Notes: generated by a model from the sequence alone, not told the origin. DNA of 64,000 nt from Valencia hispanica (GCA_963556495.2 OY747713.1:27903461-27967460), one strand, 5' to 3'; counted from the stretch's first letter, positions 46,801 through 57,870 are shown. Made by a program: numbers and translations.

Positions 46801-47553
46801 ACTTAGCAAAAGTTAGGAACATTCATAAATCTTGTAGTTAATAAAGGCACATGGAGCAAAATAGAATTAGGCTTTATCTAGTTTAGCAACAGCTCTAATG
46901 CTACAAGCAAGCCTGCTGGCTAGCTGACCTCCCAACAGATGCAGTTGTTGCCAATGAAAGGCGCACATTAGCTCTGGTTGTGAAGCTTCTTAAAATATAT
47001 TTTATAAACGTTTTATTATTTCAGTCATATTTAATGTGTTAGCCACAAACTATCTTACTTTTTGGTCATTTTACCACAGAGGATAAAGAAGATATCATAA
47101 AAGAAACAGTCAATATTAGTTATGATTCTACTGCCAAAGCTTTTCTTGATAACTTTATAGTTTTAATTTAACATGTTCTGTAAAACATATTTTGAAATTG
47201 GTAAAAAAAAATTAATAAAGTGTCCTTGAGTGCAATTTTTGCTCAGTATTACCGGGAAAACGTACTCAAATTATATATGTTATTCGTTAACCCTGAGCGC
47301 CCACGGTGCGCAAAACAGTTTTTTTAGGGTCACCATTACTCATTGCCATGGTAGCCTATTTTGGCACAAACCTAAAACGATGTTTGAAAACTATTTTTAA
47401 AATACGAAAATATATCAGAAATGTTCCAGTTCTATTAGCAACAAAGATTAAAAATATTAACTTACCTTCTGCATTCACAACAGAGCTCACAATAAAAAAA
47501 GTCAGGCATGCAAAGAGCAAGGACTGAATAATTTGGTAAGAGCAATAAAGCAT
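32995..47553 (-). CDS. susd5: Sushi domain-containing protein 5 (complete, 5 exons, 818 aa)
   Basis: Exons 47466-47553, 44643-44811, 39855-39964, 38256-38444 and 32995-34895 join in frame to a TAG. The order is: signal peptide (1 to about 27, ending VVNA), Link domain (about 28-120, GRVFVLDPRN ... TTVCNADG ... AYC), sushi domain (about 125-185, CGDPPSFPNA ... SCGEWYGTVQIC), a long stalk, a membrane span near 760-785 (AAIIVAVCAMATAVIIGVWC) and a short basic tail ending QQIEMQQKV. The Link, sushi and tail match human SUSD5, as do FWFPSEAF and WLDGYPV in the stalk. Link domains bind hyaluronan, but binding by this protein is inferred only. The stalk holds an Asp/His-rich tract at about 358-562, and the protein is longer than human SUSD5 (about 630 aa). 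Convergent with crtap. Confidence 0.95.
33765..34385 (-). repeat. GAT/CAT-rich coding low-complexity tract
   Basis: Trinucleotide-rich sequence (GAT, GAC, CAT, CAC) inside susd5 exon 5, purest at 34310-34375 where DDDD and HHHH runs alternate. Its complement produces long spurious open frames on the plus strand. Confidence 0.9.
35029..35675. mobile_element. MITE with terminal inverted repeats (Harbinger-like)
   Basis: The left end AGCCGTTTTCAGACAG pairs with the complement of the right end, AGCCCCTTTCAAACAG. Subterminal CCGGA motifs occur on both sides. A short plus-strand frame (DEIADLLAGLVFVMCAILR) resembles the leader of Harbinger-type transposases. The element lies in susd5 intron 4. Confidence 0.6.
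35676..36015 (+). mobile_element. L2-type LINE 3' fragment
   Basis: Begins with LIWNKLPENSKSAETQFF-like coding sequence, then TAAAAACGTATCTGTTTAGT, CATGTAAAGCACCTTAAATC, GTGTGCTATGCAAATAAAAT and a TTGCC tail. It is 5'-truncated and abuts the MITE. Confidence 0.8.
36016..38255. other. susd5 intron 4, remainder
   Basis: No exon is supported. GC-richer patches at 36120-36300 and 36430-37100 look like decayed DNA-transposon repeats but show no clear termini or transposase motifs. Confidence 0.45.
38256..38444 (-). CDS. susd5: susd5 exon 4: sushi (CCP) domain
   Basis: 189 nt between ATTAG and GTAAAA. It encodes VICGDPPSFPNARLQDHSG, GDELLYTCTPGYVMPSGHTA and LLCDSCGEWYGTVQICVK. The domain occupies one exon, as sushi modules usually do, and has one Cys more than the standard four. 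Confidence 0.95.
38589..39605 (+). mobile_element. Tc1/mariner element with intact inverted ends, transposase deleted internally
   Basis: 1017 bp flanked by TA. The left end CACTACTCACAATAAGTTAG and the complement of the right end, CACTACTCCCAATAAGTTAA, are imperfect inverted repeats. The transposase keeps an N-terminal helix-turn-helix part (HLTDEQHHMALTRLQVGGRQ), an RPRSGAPRV hook-like motif and the C-terminal SPGLNPIEHVWDQL block. The catalytic core between them is missing and the frames are broken. It lies in susd5 intron 3. Confidence 0.85.
39855..39964 (-). CDS. susd5: susd5 exon 3: second part of Link domain
   Basis: 110 nt between CTGCAG and GTCAGT. It encodes TTVCNADGSSLKAVSVKTEN, ATEDTAHLSAYCMKNK, supplying the last two Link cysteines. 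NAT is a sequon. Confidence 0.92.
39990..40145. mobile_element. Tc1-like terminal fragment in susd5 intron 2
   Basis: TAAAGTATTCACTCCCCGTG, TGTCTCATTACAACCAAAAT and TTATGTGATTGACCTACACA are the end sequence of a Tc1-like family. It sits within 30 bp of susd5 exon 3. Confidence 0.6.
40146..42224. other. susd5 intron 2, left part: nothing recognised
   Basis: AT-rich. Open frames here lack family motifs, codon bias and splice context. Confidence 0.5.
42225..42535 (+). repeat. Teleost nonautonomous repeat (TAGCGCTTTTTGAGACCCTC family)
   Basis: Contains TTGTATAGCGCTTTTTGAGA, CTCAAAGCACTTTACAATTC, TGTCTTGCCCAAGGACACAA and CAACTCTACCACTCAGCC, the conserved blocks of a dispersed fish repeat. Confidence 0.7.
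42536..43911. other. susd5 intron 2, middle part: nothing recognised
   Basis: Contains one 104-codon plus-strand open frame (42767-43081) with several Cys but no recognisable family. No splice context supports it. Confidence 0.4.
43912..44090. mobile_element. Second copy of the outer MITE end
   Basis: TTAAAGAGCAACTCAACCCC followed by CTACCGGAGTCTAACTCCGC and CCCACATTTC matches, in complement, the right side of the element at 15794-17813 without the inner insertion. Confidence 0.65.
44643..44811 (-). CDS. susd5: susd5 exon 2: first part of Link domain
   Basis: 169 nt between CCATAG and GTAAGA. It encodes GRVFVLDPRNLRGFREAEQA, CASQNARLASVEELRQAV and VECFFSHCTRGWLYGG. ACxxxxA.LAS.EEL and GWL are Link hallmarks. 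The additional Cys in VECFFSHC is also in human SUSD5. Confidence 0.94.
44812..46009. other. susd5 intron 1, left part: nothing recognised
   Basis: AT-rich sequence without supported features. Confidence 0.5.
46010..46730 (-). mobile_element. Degenerate Tc1-like transposon
   Basis: Reverse-strand blocks of a common fish Tc1-like transposase: CAGACTTTGACTAGGTCACTCC, CACTGACCTTCACTGAGGCA, GACCTCCTGGATGAGTTG and GGCTGGCCACTCCTCGGAAGG. It has many indels and lies in susd5 intron 1. Confidence 0.75.
47466..47553 (-). CDS. susd5: susd5 exon 1: signal peptide
   Basis: 88 nt from ATG (47551-47553). It encodes SLLFACLTFFIVSSVVNAE, a clear signal peptide, then donor GTAAGT. It ends one base into the Gly codon completed by exon 2. 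Confidence 0.9.
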
Positions 47554-49154
47554 CTTTTTTAGTCCTCGTCTGTCTAATATCTCCTTGCTTTAGAAAAAAT
47601 GCCCAAAAACCTCCAGAAATATTCACAAACTCTCAAACTGGAGAATTAGTTTTGTTTCCTTTTTTTGGTTGCAGACCAAAACTGAGCGCCAACTAGAGAG
47701 GATGCAGAACGAAGAAAGGAAAACGGCTCAAGAGTTAGGAGGCGCAGCTTATCTTCCCCAAATAGTCGCACTGGCAAGCAGATGAAGCACCTGTGTGAAA
47801 AATCACGTCCTCCCGTTGGTAAATACGTCACGGCTCGAAATGTTCAGAGTGGGCAGAGGGAGGGAGGTGAGCCGGACCGCTGCTTTTCAACGAGACAAGA
47901 CTGTTAGTAATTATATGTATAATAGGATGATACACATTTTAAATTAAAAATCCGTTGATATTATCAGATCCTTTTCTTGACTAAAAAGCACTGGAGTCAA
48001 AAAATAAATAAATAAAACAATCCCACACAACAGTGGTTTCCAAAACTGTGGTTCAGTTACCCATAGTGGTTCAAGGAATGTGAAATGGGGGGACCTGGAA
48101 AGATATCAGGGGTCAAATTCAGTTTTGTCCTTTACATACTTTAATATACAAAATGACATAGTTGGACAAAAAGCATGTTTCTATTCTATTAGTTACAACT
48201 AGATGAAAAGTAAAATGGGTAGTGAAAATGTTTAATAATCATCATCATCATCATCATTATATTATTATTAATAATAATTATAATAATAGAAAACATAAGT
48301 AACTCATTTTTTGTTTATCAAATGTAAGAACTTTTTTTTTTTTAAGAACATTATTAAAGTATCTGACACAATGCATTCACCTCTGAATTTTGTGAAAGAA
48401 CATTTTCAGTACAGATACATCTCAATAAATTTGAATATCATGGATTATTTGTTTCAGAAGTTGAATTCAAAAGGAAACTCCTACATAGATTCATTAAACA
48501 TTATGGGATATATTTCAAGCATTTACTTATGCTAATTTAGATGATTGAGGCCAACGAATACAGCAAAAGAGAACCCACAGATGGTTGATGAAATCATATT
48601 TACAGAGTGGTGTATACAACTATGTTGATGGAAAGCAGAACAGAAGGGATGGGTGTGATAGAAACTATGGATCACAGCTGAAGTCAGAGCTTTAAGAACA
48701 GGTTTATGCAGTACATGAGCTATAACTATCACATCCTTTGTGTCAAGTCACTCTTGAACCAGAGAAGCATCAAAAGTGTCTCTTCTCAGCTGAGGAAAAA
48801 TAGGAATTGAAGGTCTCGGATCCAAAGTCCCCTTTTCAGATTGAGTCAAATTTGCATTTAATTTGGTAAACCAGATCCCAGAGTCTGGTGGAGGAATAGA
48901 GCAGCAGAGCAACAGGAGCCCTGGTCAAGAATTAAGTTAATAAATACAGCACATGAACATACTGTTCAGTAGGACGAGATTTCTGGATTAAAAATCATTT
49001 TCTTTGTGATCTTTTGTAATATCTTTTTTCTGAGAAACTGTATTTTATATTTTTATCAGCTACAGTAGAAGTCAGAAACAAATAACCAGAAACAACTGTC
49101 TGAAATATACCACCAACTGTAATGAATCTGTATTATATGTTTCCCTTTTTAAAA
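47554..49154. promoter_or_regulatory. susd5 upstream region and AT-rich intergenic DNA
   Basis: The first 300 bp (47554-47870) are GC-richer and probably hold the susd5 5' UTR and promoter. No TATA box is obvious on the minus strand. The rest is AT-rich with an (ATC)/(ATT) run. Confidence 0.35.
48233..48290. repeat. (ATC)n/(ATT)n microsatellite
   Basis: Tandem ATC units passing into ATT/AAT units. Confidence 0.85.
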
Positions 49155-52100
49155 TAATTGAATTAAAAAATACTATGATCCCAGAGGGAAATTAAGTGTC
49201 GTTGTTGCTCATACTGTTTAATTCTTCAAGGAGTTGTTGTAGATCATGATGGCTGTAGGCAGGAAAGATTTCCTGTAGCAGTCTGTGTTGCAGCAAAACT
49301 TATGAGGGGTTCCGACTGAAGACACTCTGTTGTCGTAGGATAGTCTCATGAAGAGGATGCTCAGGGCTGTCTCTAATTTTCTTGATTTGATGAAGAATCA
49401 TTCTTTGCATCATCTCCAGTGGTTCCAGAGTCATCCCCAGAAAAAGAAACCAGCCTTCTTTATCAGGTTGTTTAGCCTTTTTAAGTCCCTGGCTCTAATG
49501 GTGCTACCCCAACAGATGATGGCCGAAGAGATTACACTCTTCACAACAGACTTGCAGAAGATTTGCAGCATCTTGCTGCAAACACTGAAGGACCTAAGCT
49601 TCCTCAAGAAGTACAATCTGCTCCGTTTCCTTCTTGTCGGAGACTTCACTGTTCAGTCTCTATTGTCTGTTGTCCAGCTATACTCTGAGGTATTTATAGT
49701 CCTTAACCACCTCCACTTCTTCTCCCACGATGTAAACAGTGTTTGACTTAACTTTGTTTCTTTTGAAATCTACAATCATCTCCTTTGTTTTTTTCACATT
49801 CAAACATAGATACTTGTTTCCACACCATGCCACAAAGCGGTCCACTCTCTGTATTTAGCTTCTTGTCCATCTCTGACACACCTGAGTCATCTACACTGCA
49901 GAGTTATCTGAGTATTTCTGCAGATGACAGGTCTCTGATTTGTGCTGGAAGTCTGAGGTGTACAGAGTGAAAAGGAATGGTGAGAGTACGGTCCCTGTGG
50001 TGCTCCTGTGCTGCTGACCACCTGGTCTCTTACAAACTGTGGTCTGTTTGTCAGGTAGTCATTTATCCAGGCCATTGTTGAGGGCTCCACCTGTGTCTTC
50101 AGGAGTTTCTGAAAAAGAAGATCAGGCTGAATTGTGTTAAATGCACTGGAGAAATAAAAAAAACATGATCCTCACAGTGCTGCCTACTTTGTCCAGATGA
50201 CAGTGGGTTGGTTAAGCATGTGGACGATGGTGTCTTCAAGTCCAACTCCACAGCAATAAGCAAACTGCAGTGGGTCCTGATACGTTCTTGTTTGCTTACT
50301 CAGGGGTCCCAACAGGAGTCACTCCAGGACCTTCATGATGTGGGATGTCAGGGCAACAGGTCTACAGTCGTTGTTGACTGATGGGTGAGTTTTCTTTGGT
50401 ATTGGAACAAGGCAGGATGTCAGGCTAAAGTTGAAGAGGTGCTGCAGAATCCCACAGAGTTGCTCTACACAGGACTCCTTCAGGACTCTGGGGCTGACAC
50501 CATCTGGACCTGCAGCCTTGTTCTGGCTCAGTATCTCCAGCTGGCTCTTCACCTGACTTTTAGAGATGGACAGGTGGGAGGGGGAGGCAAAGGGAGCAGC
50601 AGCATCTACTGACTTGGTTGAGGACAAATTTGTGGAGGCAGAAGAGTCCCTGACTGAGATGGAATATAAAATATTTGAGGTGTGAAAGATAAGCTGTGGG
50701 TCAGAGGAGGGTGGGATGTCTGTTTAGCTGTAAACAGGACAAGGGGATGCTGAACTTGTTTCTGAATTGAACCTGTTGAAGAATGTTTAGTTCATTGGCT
50801 CTGTCCAGGCTTCTTCTATCCAGTCATTCCTGTGCTTAAAGCTTGTGATCGTCTTCATCCCTGACCAGACATCTCTGATATTGTCTCTGTGAGGTTTGCT
50901 CTCCAGCTTCTTTCTGCATGACTCTTGCGGTCTCTGATCTTCAATAATTCCCCGTCTCCCTCCCTGAAGGAGAGTCAGACACTCAGTCCTGGCATTAATG
51001 TCCAGGTGCTTGGCAAAGAGTCATCCAGTCTGTGGTCACAAAACAACCCTGCAGGGCTTCTTCAGCTTCCTCTGACCATTTTCTCACAGTTTACTTTGTA
51101 ACAGGTTGCCTCTGAACAATAGGCTTATATTCTGAACAGAGAAAAGCAAGATTGTGATCTGATTGTCCCAGAGGAGGTCTTGGTTTGGACATGTATGCAT
51201 CCTTTACATTTGCATAAAACAAATCCAGGGTCTTGTTTTCTCTTGTGGAGCTGCTGACAAACTGTTGAAATTCTGGAAGTTTGAAGAGAGTCAGGCATGA
51301 TTAAAATCACCAGATATTGCCACAAATGCATCGGGGTGCTGGTACTGTAGCTTGACATCACATGCATTGTCGGCAACGGCCGAAGGTGAAATCTAAACAA
51401 CTGCCAAAATAACACTGGTGAACTCTCTTGGTAAATAATATGGACAAAAAATTACTGTCAAGAGTTCAATATCTGGGCTGCAGAGACGACACTTCACAGT
51501 AACATGTCCTGAATGACACTATCTGTTATTGACAAGCACTGCTACTCCACCTCCTTTTCTTTTCCTGCTCCTCTTGTAATCTCTGTCTGCTATGTTATCA
51601 AAGTTCTTTAATAAAAGAGATGAGAGAGATTCCTTCAGATACTCTGAGGTTTTAATACAGAATTGGTTGATCAAACAAGGAGGTACAGCGTTAACAGAGA
51701 AAATATGCGATACTGACCTGCCTTCCAAAACAAGACACAGGATTATATAGGTTCAGTAATCATGAGCCTATCACCTATGATATGACAAAGAAACATTTCT
51801 CAGTCGGTAAGCATTTGACTCATTGGGCGTAGAAGATTTGATATAGGAGCATAATCAATGTATGTCAGGACGTTTTTAGACGTAAAAGAGAGTTGCCATG
51901 CCAACCCAGGCTGTAAGAGTCTGAATCAGCAGGTTTGTCCTGACCTAAATTCATACAGTGTCACATAATCAGATTGGTCACCTTATCATGAAGAAAAGAC
52001 ACATAGTAACTATCAGTATGTGAACTACATAGAACATTACATTTCTTCCACAATAGCTATTATAATCAGGAAGCCTGGCAGAGAGACGGAGTCAGGGATA

Positions 52101-52415
52101 TGATCCTGCAGCCACGTCTTAGTGAAATATAATACTGCATTCCCGAAACTCTGGCTGAGTCATTGCAAGGGCTTGGAGGTCATCCATCTTGTTAGTCAGT
52201 GATCTCACGTTGCCCATTATGATCGATGGAAGACAGGGTTTGAACTTCCTCCTTCTCGGTCTCCTTTTTGCTGCTGCTCTGCATCCACACCTCCTCCTTC
52301 TCATCAGGGATTTGTGGCTTCAGTTGAGTTATTATTTCAGCTTTTGTGATGTTAATCAGTTGCTCCTGGCTGTAAACCGTTTTGTTGCCATGGTTACACA
52401 TAACAAATGATAAAA
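49155..52415 (-). mobile_element. Near full-length Rex1-like (CR1/L2-group) LINE, decayed
   Basis: In minus order: an N-terminal region (VYSQEQLINI, a basic RRRRCG run, LPSIIMGNVRSLTNKMDDLQ), endonuclease remnants (GGGVAVLVNN, SGDFNHA, TLDLFYANV, QSDHNLAFL) and reverse transcriptase remnants (NKAAGPDGVSPRVLKESC, CRPVALTSHIMKVLE, LNVKKTKEMIVDF). The 3' end is TTAATTTCCCTCTGGGATC, a typical tail for these elements. Many stops and frameshifts; not functional. Assignment to Rex1 is by pattern memory. Confidence 0.8.
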
Positions 52416-54503
52416 AAGTAAAACATTAACACCAAAAACCCTTCCCACTTCACAGCACCAAAAGAAAACAGTGTAACCAATGTCCGAAAAAATAAAATCT
52501 ATATTGAGCCAACAGAGCCACTCCAACATGCAGCCACCCAGAGCAGCCCAATTCTTGAAAAAATACTGAAATAAATTGTTTTTGTTGATATTTGATATTG
52601 GGATACACCAGTAGATACATTTTTGTGTCAACCCAGCACTTATGTGAATCTAAACTATATGCATTCAAGCACTCTCATGCCTTCATTACATGTCACAAAC
52701 TGATTCATGGGTTATGACAAATAATGAAACAAAATATTTTTCCTAAAGCTGAATAAAAAAGAAAATATTGCTGTGTGTCATGCCAGTAAGGTCAGTCATG
52801 ACAGTGTGAATGACTGAACATGTCGAATGCAAGTGTTTTGTGTTAAAGCAAACTAACCAAGCATAGCCTGGCCCTGAAGGACAGCAGAGTGGGGGTGAGG
52901 GGCGAGGGAGAGGCCAGAGCACAGAAGTTTTAGAAAGTTGAGGTCCAATTCCAGGTGTTCTGAGTTTGGCTGCTACACTCCAATCAATAAGATCCATTCC
53001 CGCAATCACAATCAATCCCTGTTCGGCACATCTGGCAAAAAAGGACAATTTATACAGAATTTTAATCTTATATAGTAACTAAAAAGGTAAAGAGGCATTG
53101 CATCTCAGTGCAGCTTTAAATGTTTCCTGCCAAAGTGTTTGTTGTCCAGTTCAGATGAGGTAGATGGTCACTATTGAGGGATGTAGATAGAGCTAAGGTT
53201 ATTGGCAGGTTTGGGATTTGACTAGACACCATGCATACAAGACTCTGGATCCGGTTATTACTGGCACCTGAACCTAACAGGGCACACTTTTTGGAAAACC
53301 TAATTGTATGTGGGAACAATATTTCCCTCTGTAAGTCCAACACATGTTTAAGGGTTAAATCTTGGTTTTGGATTTCAGTTGGAAGCTTCCTGTTCGGCAC
53401 ATTTCGTTAGGCAGTAGGGTTGTGGAATTTTATTGGCTTTGAGAAATACAGGTCAAAGGCAGACATTCTCATCAAAATCAATCAATTGTGTATTCTTTTC
53501 ATCACAACAGGTTTGAAGACAAATGGTTCAGCCCATATGGACCTTCCTGAAAGAATTAGGCATTGTTTCAGAGAGCCTGCAGGTAAAGATAACAGCCCAC
53601 ATATTTATGGGACGCACACTCGTAAATACTATATTTAGCTCCTTTACAACCTATCGTCATGTTTTGACTCAAAAACTCTAATCCAGGCAGCAACTCCAGA
53701 CAGCAAATAATGAGTTTTGAAATGTTTATTTTGCGAGCAGGTGGGAATGAGAAAGTGAGAAGGAGACTCGATGGCAACGGTGGGAGAATCAGAACTGCAG
53801 GACTGGGCTGGAGAGAAACAGGTGAGTGGTGAGTATATTTCCAGGAGTAAAGATCTTCTAGAATGAATCTTGTAACGGAAAAGGAATGGTCTTACTTGGA
53901 GGATGGTTTGAGGTTGCTTGGAGGTGGTAAGTTGGAGAAAGTGGGCTGAGGCTTGCTGGGGATGGGTGGCTTGGAGAGGTGGTGATCCGGTTTCGTTTTC
54001 TCTGCAGGTTATGCGTTGTATGATCCAGTTTCCTTTTTTTCTGCAGGTGAGGCGTAGGAGGGTGGACAGGCAGGCGACTGAGGACGGCTAAGGTAGTCGG
54101 TATGGTGGTTAGTTTCCAACAGCGAGCAGCACGAACGAAGACAAGGAAATCCAGGACTGGTGTCTGCGAGGAAGACAAGGAGGAAAGTACAAAACTTCTT
54201 TAAAGATTCAAAAATAGGAATACTACGGAGGAGTAGGAATGAGGTTTGGCCTTGTACCACACTATGAGCGAGAATCATCTGGTATAAGCCTCCAGAAGCC
54301 GCTCTTCTTTTGAGCAGAGGAGATAATGAGGCTGATTGGAAACACCTGCTGGTCGCACCCTGCAGAGAAGAAGTAAGGAAACCAAGACACAACCATACAC
54401 CCAGCACACAGCCACAGAAACCTAAGACCTATAGAAATAAAGCACAAGTGGACTGAATGGTTTCATGTGAATTAATAATTTAGAATGTTGATTCTTCTTC
54501 TTA

Positions 54504-54540
<37 letters not shown>

Positions 54541-54959
54541 TCTTGTTTAAAGACAAGGAAGGACAGTGTTGTTAATTCCGACTATTATTTCGTTTTTCCA
54601 TCTTGAAAGTAGTACTTGATAAGACGTCTGAATGAATAAATTAATGAATGAATAAATAAATTAATTGATTAATTGAAAATATGAAACTATGATCAAAGTA
54701 GTAAGGTCTGTTTAAAGGTCTTGTGTCATTGTTCATATCTTGGAATATGAAGGACATTTGCTGATTTGTTGTAAGAATGGAGTGACACTGTGTCATCAGC
54801 TGTAACACAAATGTAGTTTAATAGTTATAATGCAGCTGGCATAGCTGGAACTCTGAAGAAGCAGCAGAGATCCACAGCTCAGGTGTGAAACTATAAGTCG
54901 CAGTCCTCGCAGTTTGCTACAAACCATGTCAGGGACAAAGCAACAGCATGGAAAAGGTG
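52416..54959. other. Unassigned intergenic DNA
   Basis: No gene is supported. A minus-strand frame at 53116-53400 contains CALLGSGASNNRI, faintly like a retropepsin active-site region. A GC-richer block at 53700-54430 with repeated CTGCAGGT and a GCTGATTGGAAACACCTGCT segment is probably retroelement-derived. Confidence 0.35.
54505..54540. repeat. (ATT)n microsatellite
   Basis: Twelve ATT units. Confidence 0.92.
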
Positions 54960-55125
54960 CTCTGCAAAACACCTTTAACACACATACAAAACGTTATGTG
55001 TGGTAAAAGAGTACCACAGCAGATCACCCTGAAAACACCATCCCCACTGTGATACATGGTAGTGGTAACATTATGCTGTGGGGATACTTTTTACAGGTCA
55101 GAAAGGGAAGCTTTTTGTAGCGGAT
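54960..55125 (+). mobile_element. Tc1-like transposase fragment
   Basis: CAAAACGTTATGTGTGGTAA, AGATCACCCTGAAAACACCA and ATTATGCTGTGGGGATACTT correspond to the HGG.NIMLWG region of a fish Tc1-like transposase. The fragment ends just before an L2 insertion. Confidence 0.7.
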
Positions 55126-55169
55126 GTGAAGATGTGTACTACTGGTAGTGACCTTCAGGTAGTGACCTA

Positions 55170-56450
55170 AAAGGCAAGGTAATTTTATTTGTATAGCACA
55201 CTTTTAACAACAAGGTGATTCTAGGTGTTTTAGATGATTATAGGATAAAGTAAAAACAGCAATAAAGCATAAAACACACACAAAACATATGACACATGAA
55301 AACATGAAAACATTACTGAAAGGCACCTCTAAACAGTTGGGTTTTTAGTCGTGATTCAAAAGAACTCTATGTTTCAGCAGCTTTGCAGTTGTCTGGAAGT
55401 TGGTCCAGATTAGATGAGCATAGAAACTGAAAGCTGCTTCTCCATGTTTGGTTCTAATTCTAGGGATGTTGAGTTGGACCTGAGTGGTCTGGGGGTTGGT
55501 ATAGTGACAGTAGATCTTCAACATACTTTGGCGCCAGGCCATGCAATGATTTATTAACTAGTAAAAGTATTTTGAAGTCTATTCTCTGAGCTACATGGAG
55601 CCAGTGTAAGGACCTTAGAACCGGGGTGATGTGCTCTACTTTCCTGGTTCTGGTGAGGACACGAGCAGCAGCGTTCTGGATTCTGCAGCAGTCTAATTGA
55701 CTTTTTAGGCAAACCTGTGAGGACGCTGTTGCAGTCGTGGTCAGTCCTTTACTCCTAGAAATGTTTTTCAGGTGATGGAAGGCTGACCTTGTTATTGCCG
55801 TTATGTGACCCTGGAGGTTCAGGTCTGAGTCCATTACTACAACTAAATTAGATTTCGAGCCTGATCAGTGTTTTCTAGCTGTATTAACTGAAGCTGTGTG
55901 CTGACTATTGATCGTTCCTCTCTAGGTCCAAAAGTAATGACTTCTGTTTTGTTTGTGTTCAGCTGGAGATAGTTATGGCACATCCATCCATTAATTTGCA
56001 CGATGCATTTACTTAGGGTTTGGATGGGTTCAAAGTCACGTGGTGATATCGTAATGTAGGGCTGAGTATCATCTGCATAGTTATGGTAGTAAATCTTATT
56101 GGTTGTTATAATCTGGGCTAGTGGGAGGATGTAGATATTAAATAAGATGGGCCCCAGGATGGAGACCTGGGACACCCCACATGTGATTTTTGTTCGTTCT
56201 GATGAAAAGTTTCCCCTTGAAACAAAGAAGTCCCTGTTATTTAGGTAAGGCTCAAACCAGCCAAGTACAGTACCAGAAAGACCAACCCATCTATCCAGTA
56301 GTTTCAATATTATACCATGATCAACAGAGTCAAATCCTGTGCTGAAGTCCAAAAGTACCAGCACTGCAGTTCTACTACAGTCTATATTTATGTGGAAGTC
56401 ATTGAAAACTTTGACAAGACTTGCAGCTAACGAGACATTCCGCTGGTTCC
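55170..56450 (-). mobile_element. L2-type LINE, 5'-truncated (copy B)
   Basis: The 3' tail is at 55170-55230 (AAGGCAAGGTAATTTTATTT on the plus strand). Upstream in minus sense are QNAAARVLTRTRKVEHITPV, MDSDLNLQGHI and reverse transcriptase blocks ([49 protein letters not shown]). The frame is broken between the polymerase and downstream parts at the same place as in copy D. Confidence 0.85.
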
Positions 56451-56820
56451 ACAATGCATTGACTCTGAGAAGCTGAACTTAAACATATTCTTCTTATTTG
56501 TAAGACATTTTAAAAGAAATGTTTCATTTTCTTTCCATTGCAGGGTTTACCTTGTGTCTTCATTGGTTTATTACATAAAATCTCATTAGTATATGTTGAA
56601 GTTGTGCCTCTAACATTACAAAATGTGTAAATGTTATTGGGGTATGAAAATTGTTGCAACAATAACACCTTTCATGAAGATTCACTCTTACTCATTTCTT
56701 TCCTCCAAACATCATCTTTTCCAGCTTCATATGTTCTATTAGTTCTTCTGTCCCACTGGAGTCAAATGTGTCACAGCTGCATTACCCAAATGTCGGTTCC
56801 ACTTTTCTTTCGCCCAGCAG

Positions 56821-56955
56821 TCAGAAACCACTCATAGTTCTATGGAGGTCCACTTCACAGGTTTGGATGAGGAGTTCAGTGAAGTTGAGATCCTGAATCA
56901 TGCACTGGGGTTATTTTTGGAGCGGTGGAGGTCTGAGAAAAGGAGGAGGGCCACG
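56821..56955 (+). CDS. Candidate exon of an unidentified gene
   Basis: 135 nt, 45 codons, between a pyrimidine-rich acceptor (TTTCTTTCGCCCAGCAG) and donor GTGAGT. It reads SETTHSSMEVHFTGLDEEFS, EVEILNHALGLFLERWRSEK, RRRAT. It is acidic then basic and probably helical. I do not recognise the family. Support comes from open frame, splice sites and contrast with the AT-rich surroundings. Confidence 0.35.
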
Positions 56956-57028
56956 GTGAGTATGAGAAAGACAGTAATTCCAACCTGATCTGCCATAGGG
57001 AGTCTGGTGAAAATTATGCTTCCTGCAG

Positions 57029-57340
57029 GTGTCCGCTGGGGGTTTTGTCTGCAGACAGATGCTCATTCAGACATCACACAGGTGTGTAATCTCACAGGGC
57101 TTCCAGTAGGCTCCCATTTAGCAGTCATGGGTTGTGGAGGTAAACACGCAGGCACACACAAATGCACAACCGCAAGATTACTTGTCGTATGTGTGAGACC
57201 CGCGACTTCCCATGTGAATGTATGTCCTGTCAGGATGAGCTGGGCTGCTGTCTGGCTGACTAACAGGAAGTTACTAGTCATGATGGTGGTGAGGGAACCA
57301 CAATGAGATACACAGTAAAAGTTGAGGTTCACACAAACAG
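57029..57340. other. GC-richer stretch of unknown nature
   Basis: Open in several frames on both strands over about 300 bp, but no family motifs. It could be intron or another unrecognised exon region. Confidence 0.25.
57055..57081 (+). CDS. Possible 27-nt microexon of the same unidentified gene
   Basis: ACA...CAG (TDAHSDITQ) lies between GTCTGCAG and GTGTGT and keeps phase 0 between the flanking candidate exons. This is speculative. Confidence 0.15.
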
Positions 57341-57677
57341 GAAACTCATTGAAAGCTTATAGGTGAGGCAGCAACCAGGAAATGTGGTTTTAGGAGCAAT
57401 TTGCAGTACTTCCTCCTGCATTAGTATCACCCTCATGTAAAAATCCTGCATCTAAAAATATCACTTCGTACAGGGACAAGAAAAAACCTGTTCCTTGCTT
57501 TATGATGGAGTATTGTACCAGATTATAATAAATAAGTCTTGTAAAGCCAGCAAATAGAAAATAACCAATATATAGAATATTATATAGAATATAGCAGACT
57601 GAGCACTATGTATCCTAAAGATTCAACTTCATCTCAACTAAAAGGCTAATAGAGAGAAGCGGTTCAATTACTTAAAG

Positions 57678-57870
57678 CAGGGGTGTCCAACTCCAGTCCT
57701 CAAAAGCTGGTTTCCTGTTTTAGATGTGTCCCTGCTTCAACACAACTGATCAAAATGGTCCAACTACCTTCTCAACATTTCAAAGTTCTGGAGAGGCCTG
57801 TTAATGAACCATCATTTGATTCAGGTGTGTTGAACCAGAAAAAGAACAACAACAAAACTGACATTGGACA
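57678..57870. mobile_element. hAT-type MITE
   Basis: CAGGGGTGTCCAACTCCAGTC, TTTAGATGTGTCCCTGCTTC, AACACAACTGATCAAAATGG and GATTCAGGTGTGTTGAACCAG are the standard blocks of a very common teleost MITE. Confidence 0.8.

Noticed and set aside
53512..53820. Two exon-like stretches on the plus strand (53512-53582 and 53741-53820)
   Set aside because: The splice sites look fair, but the phase does not continue into 56821-56955 and the block appears repetitive with CTGCAGGT motifs; probably retroelement-derived.
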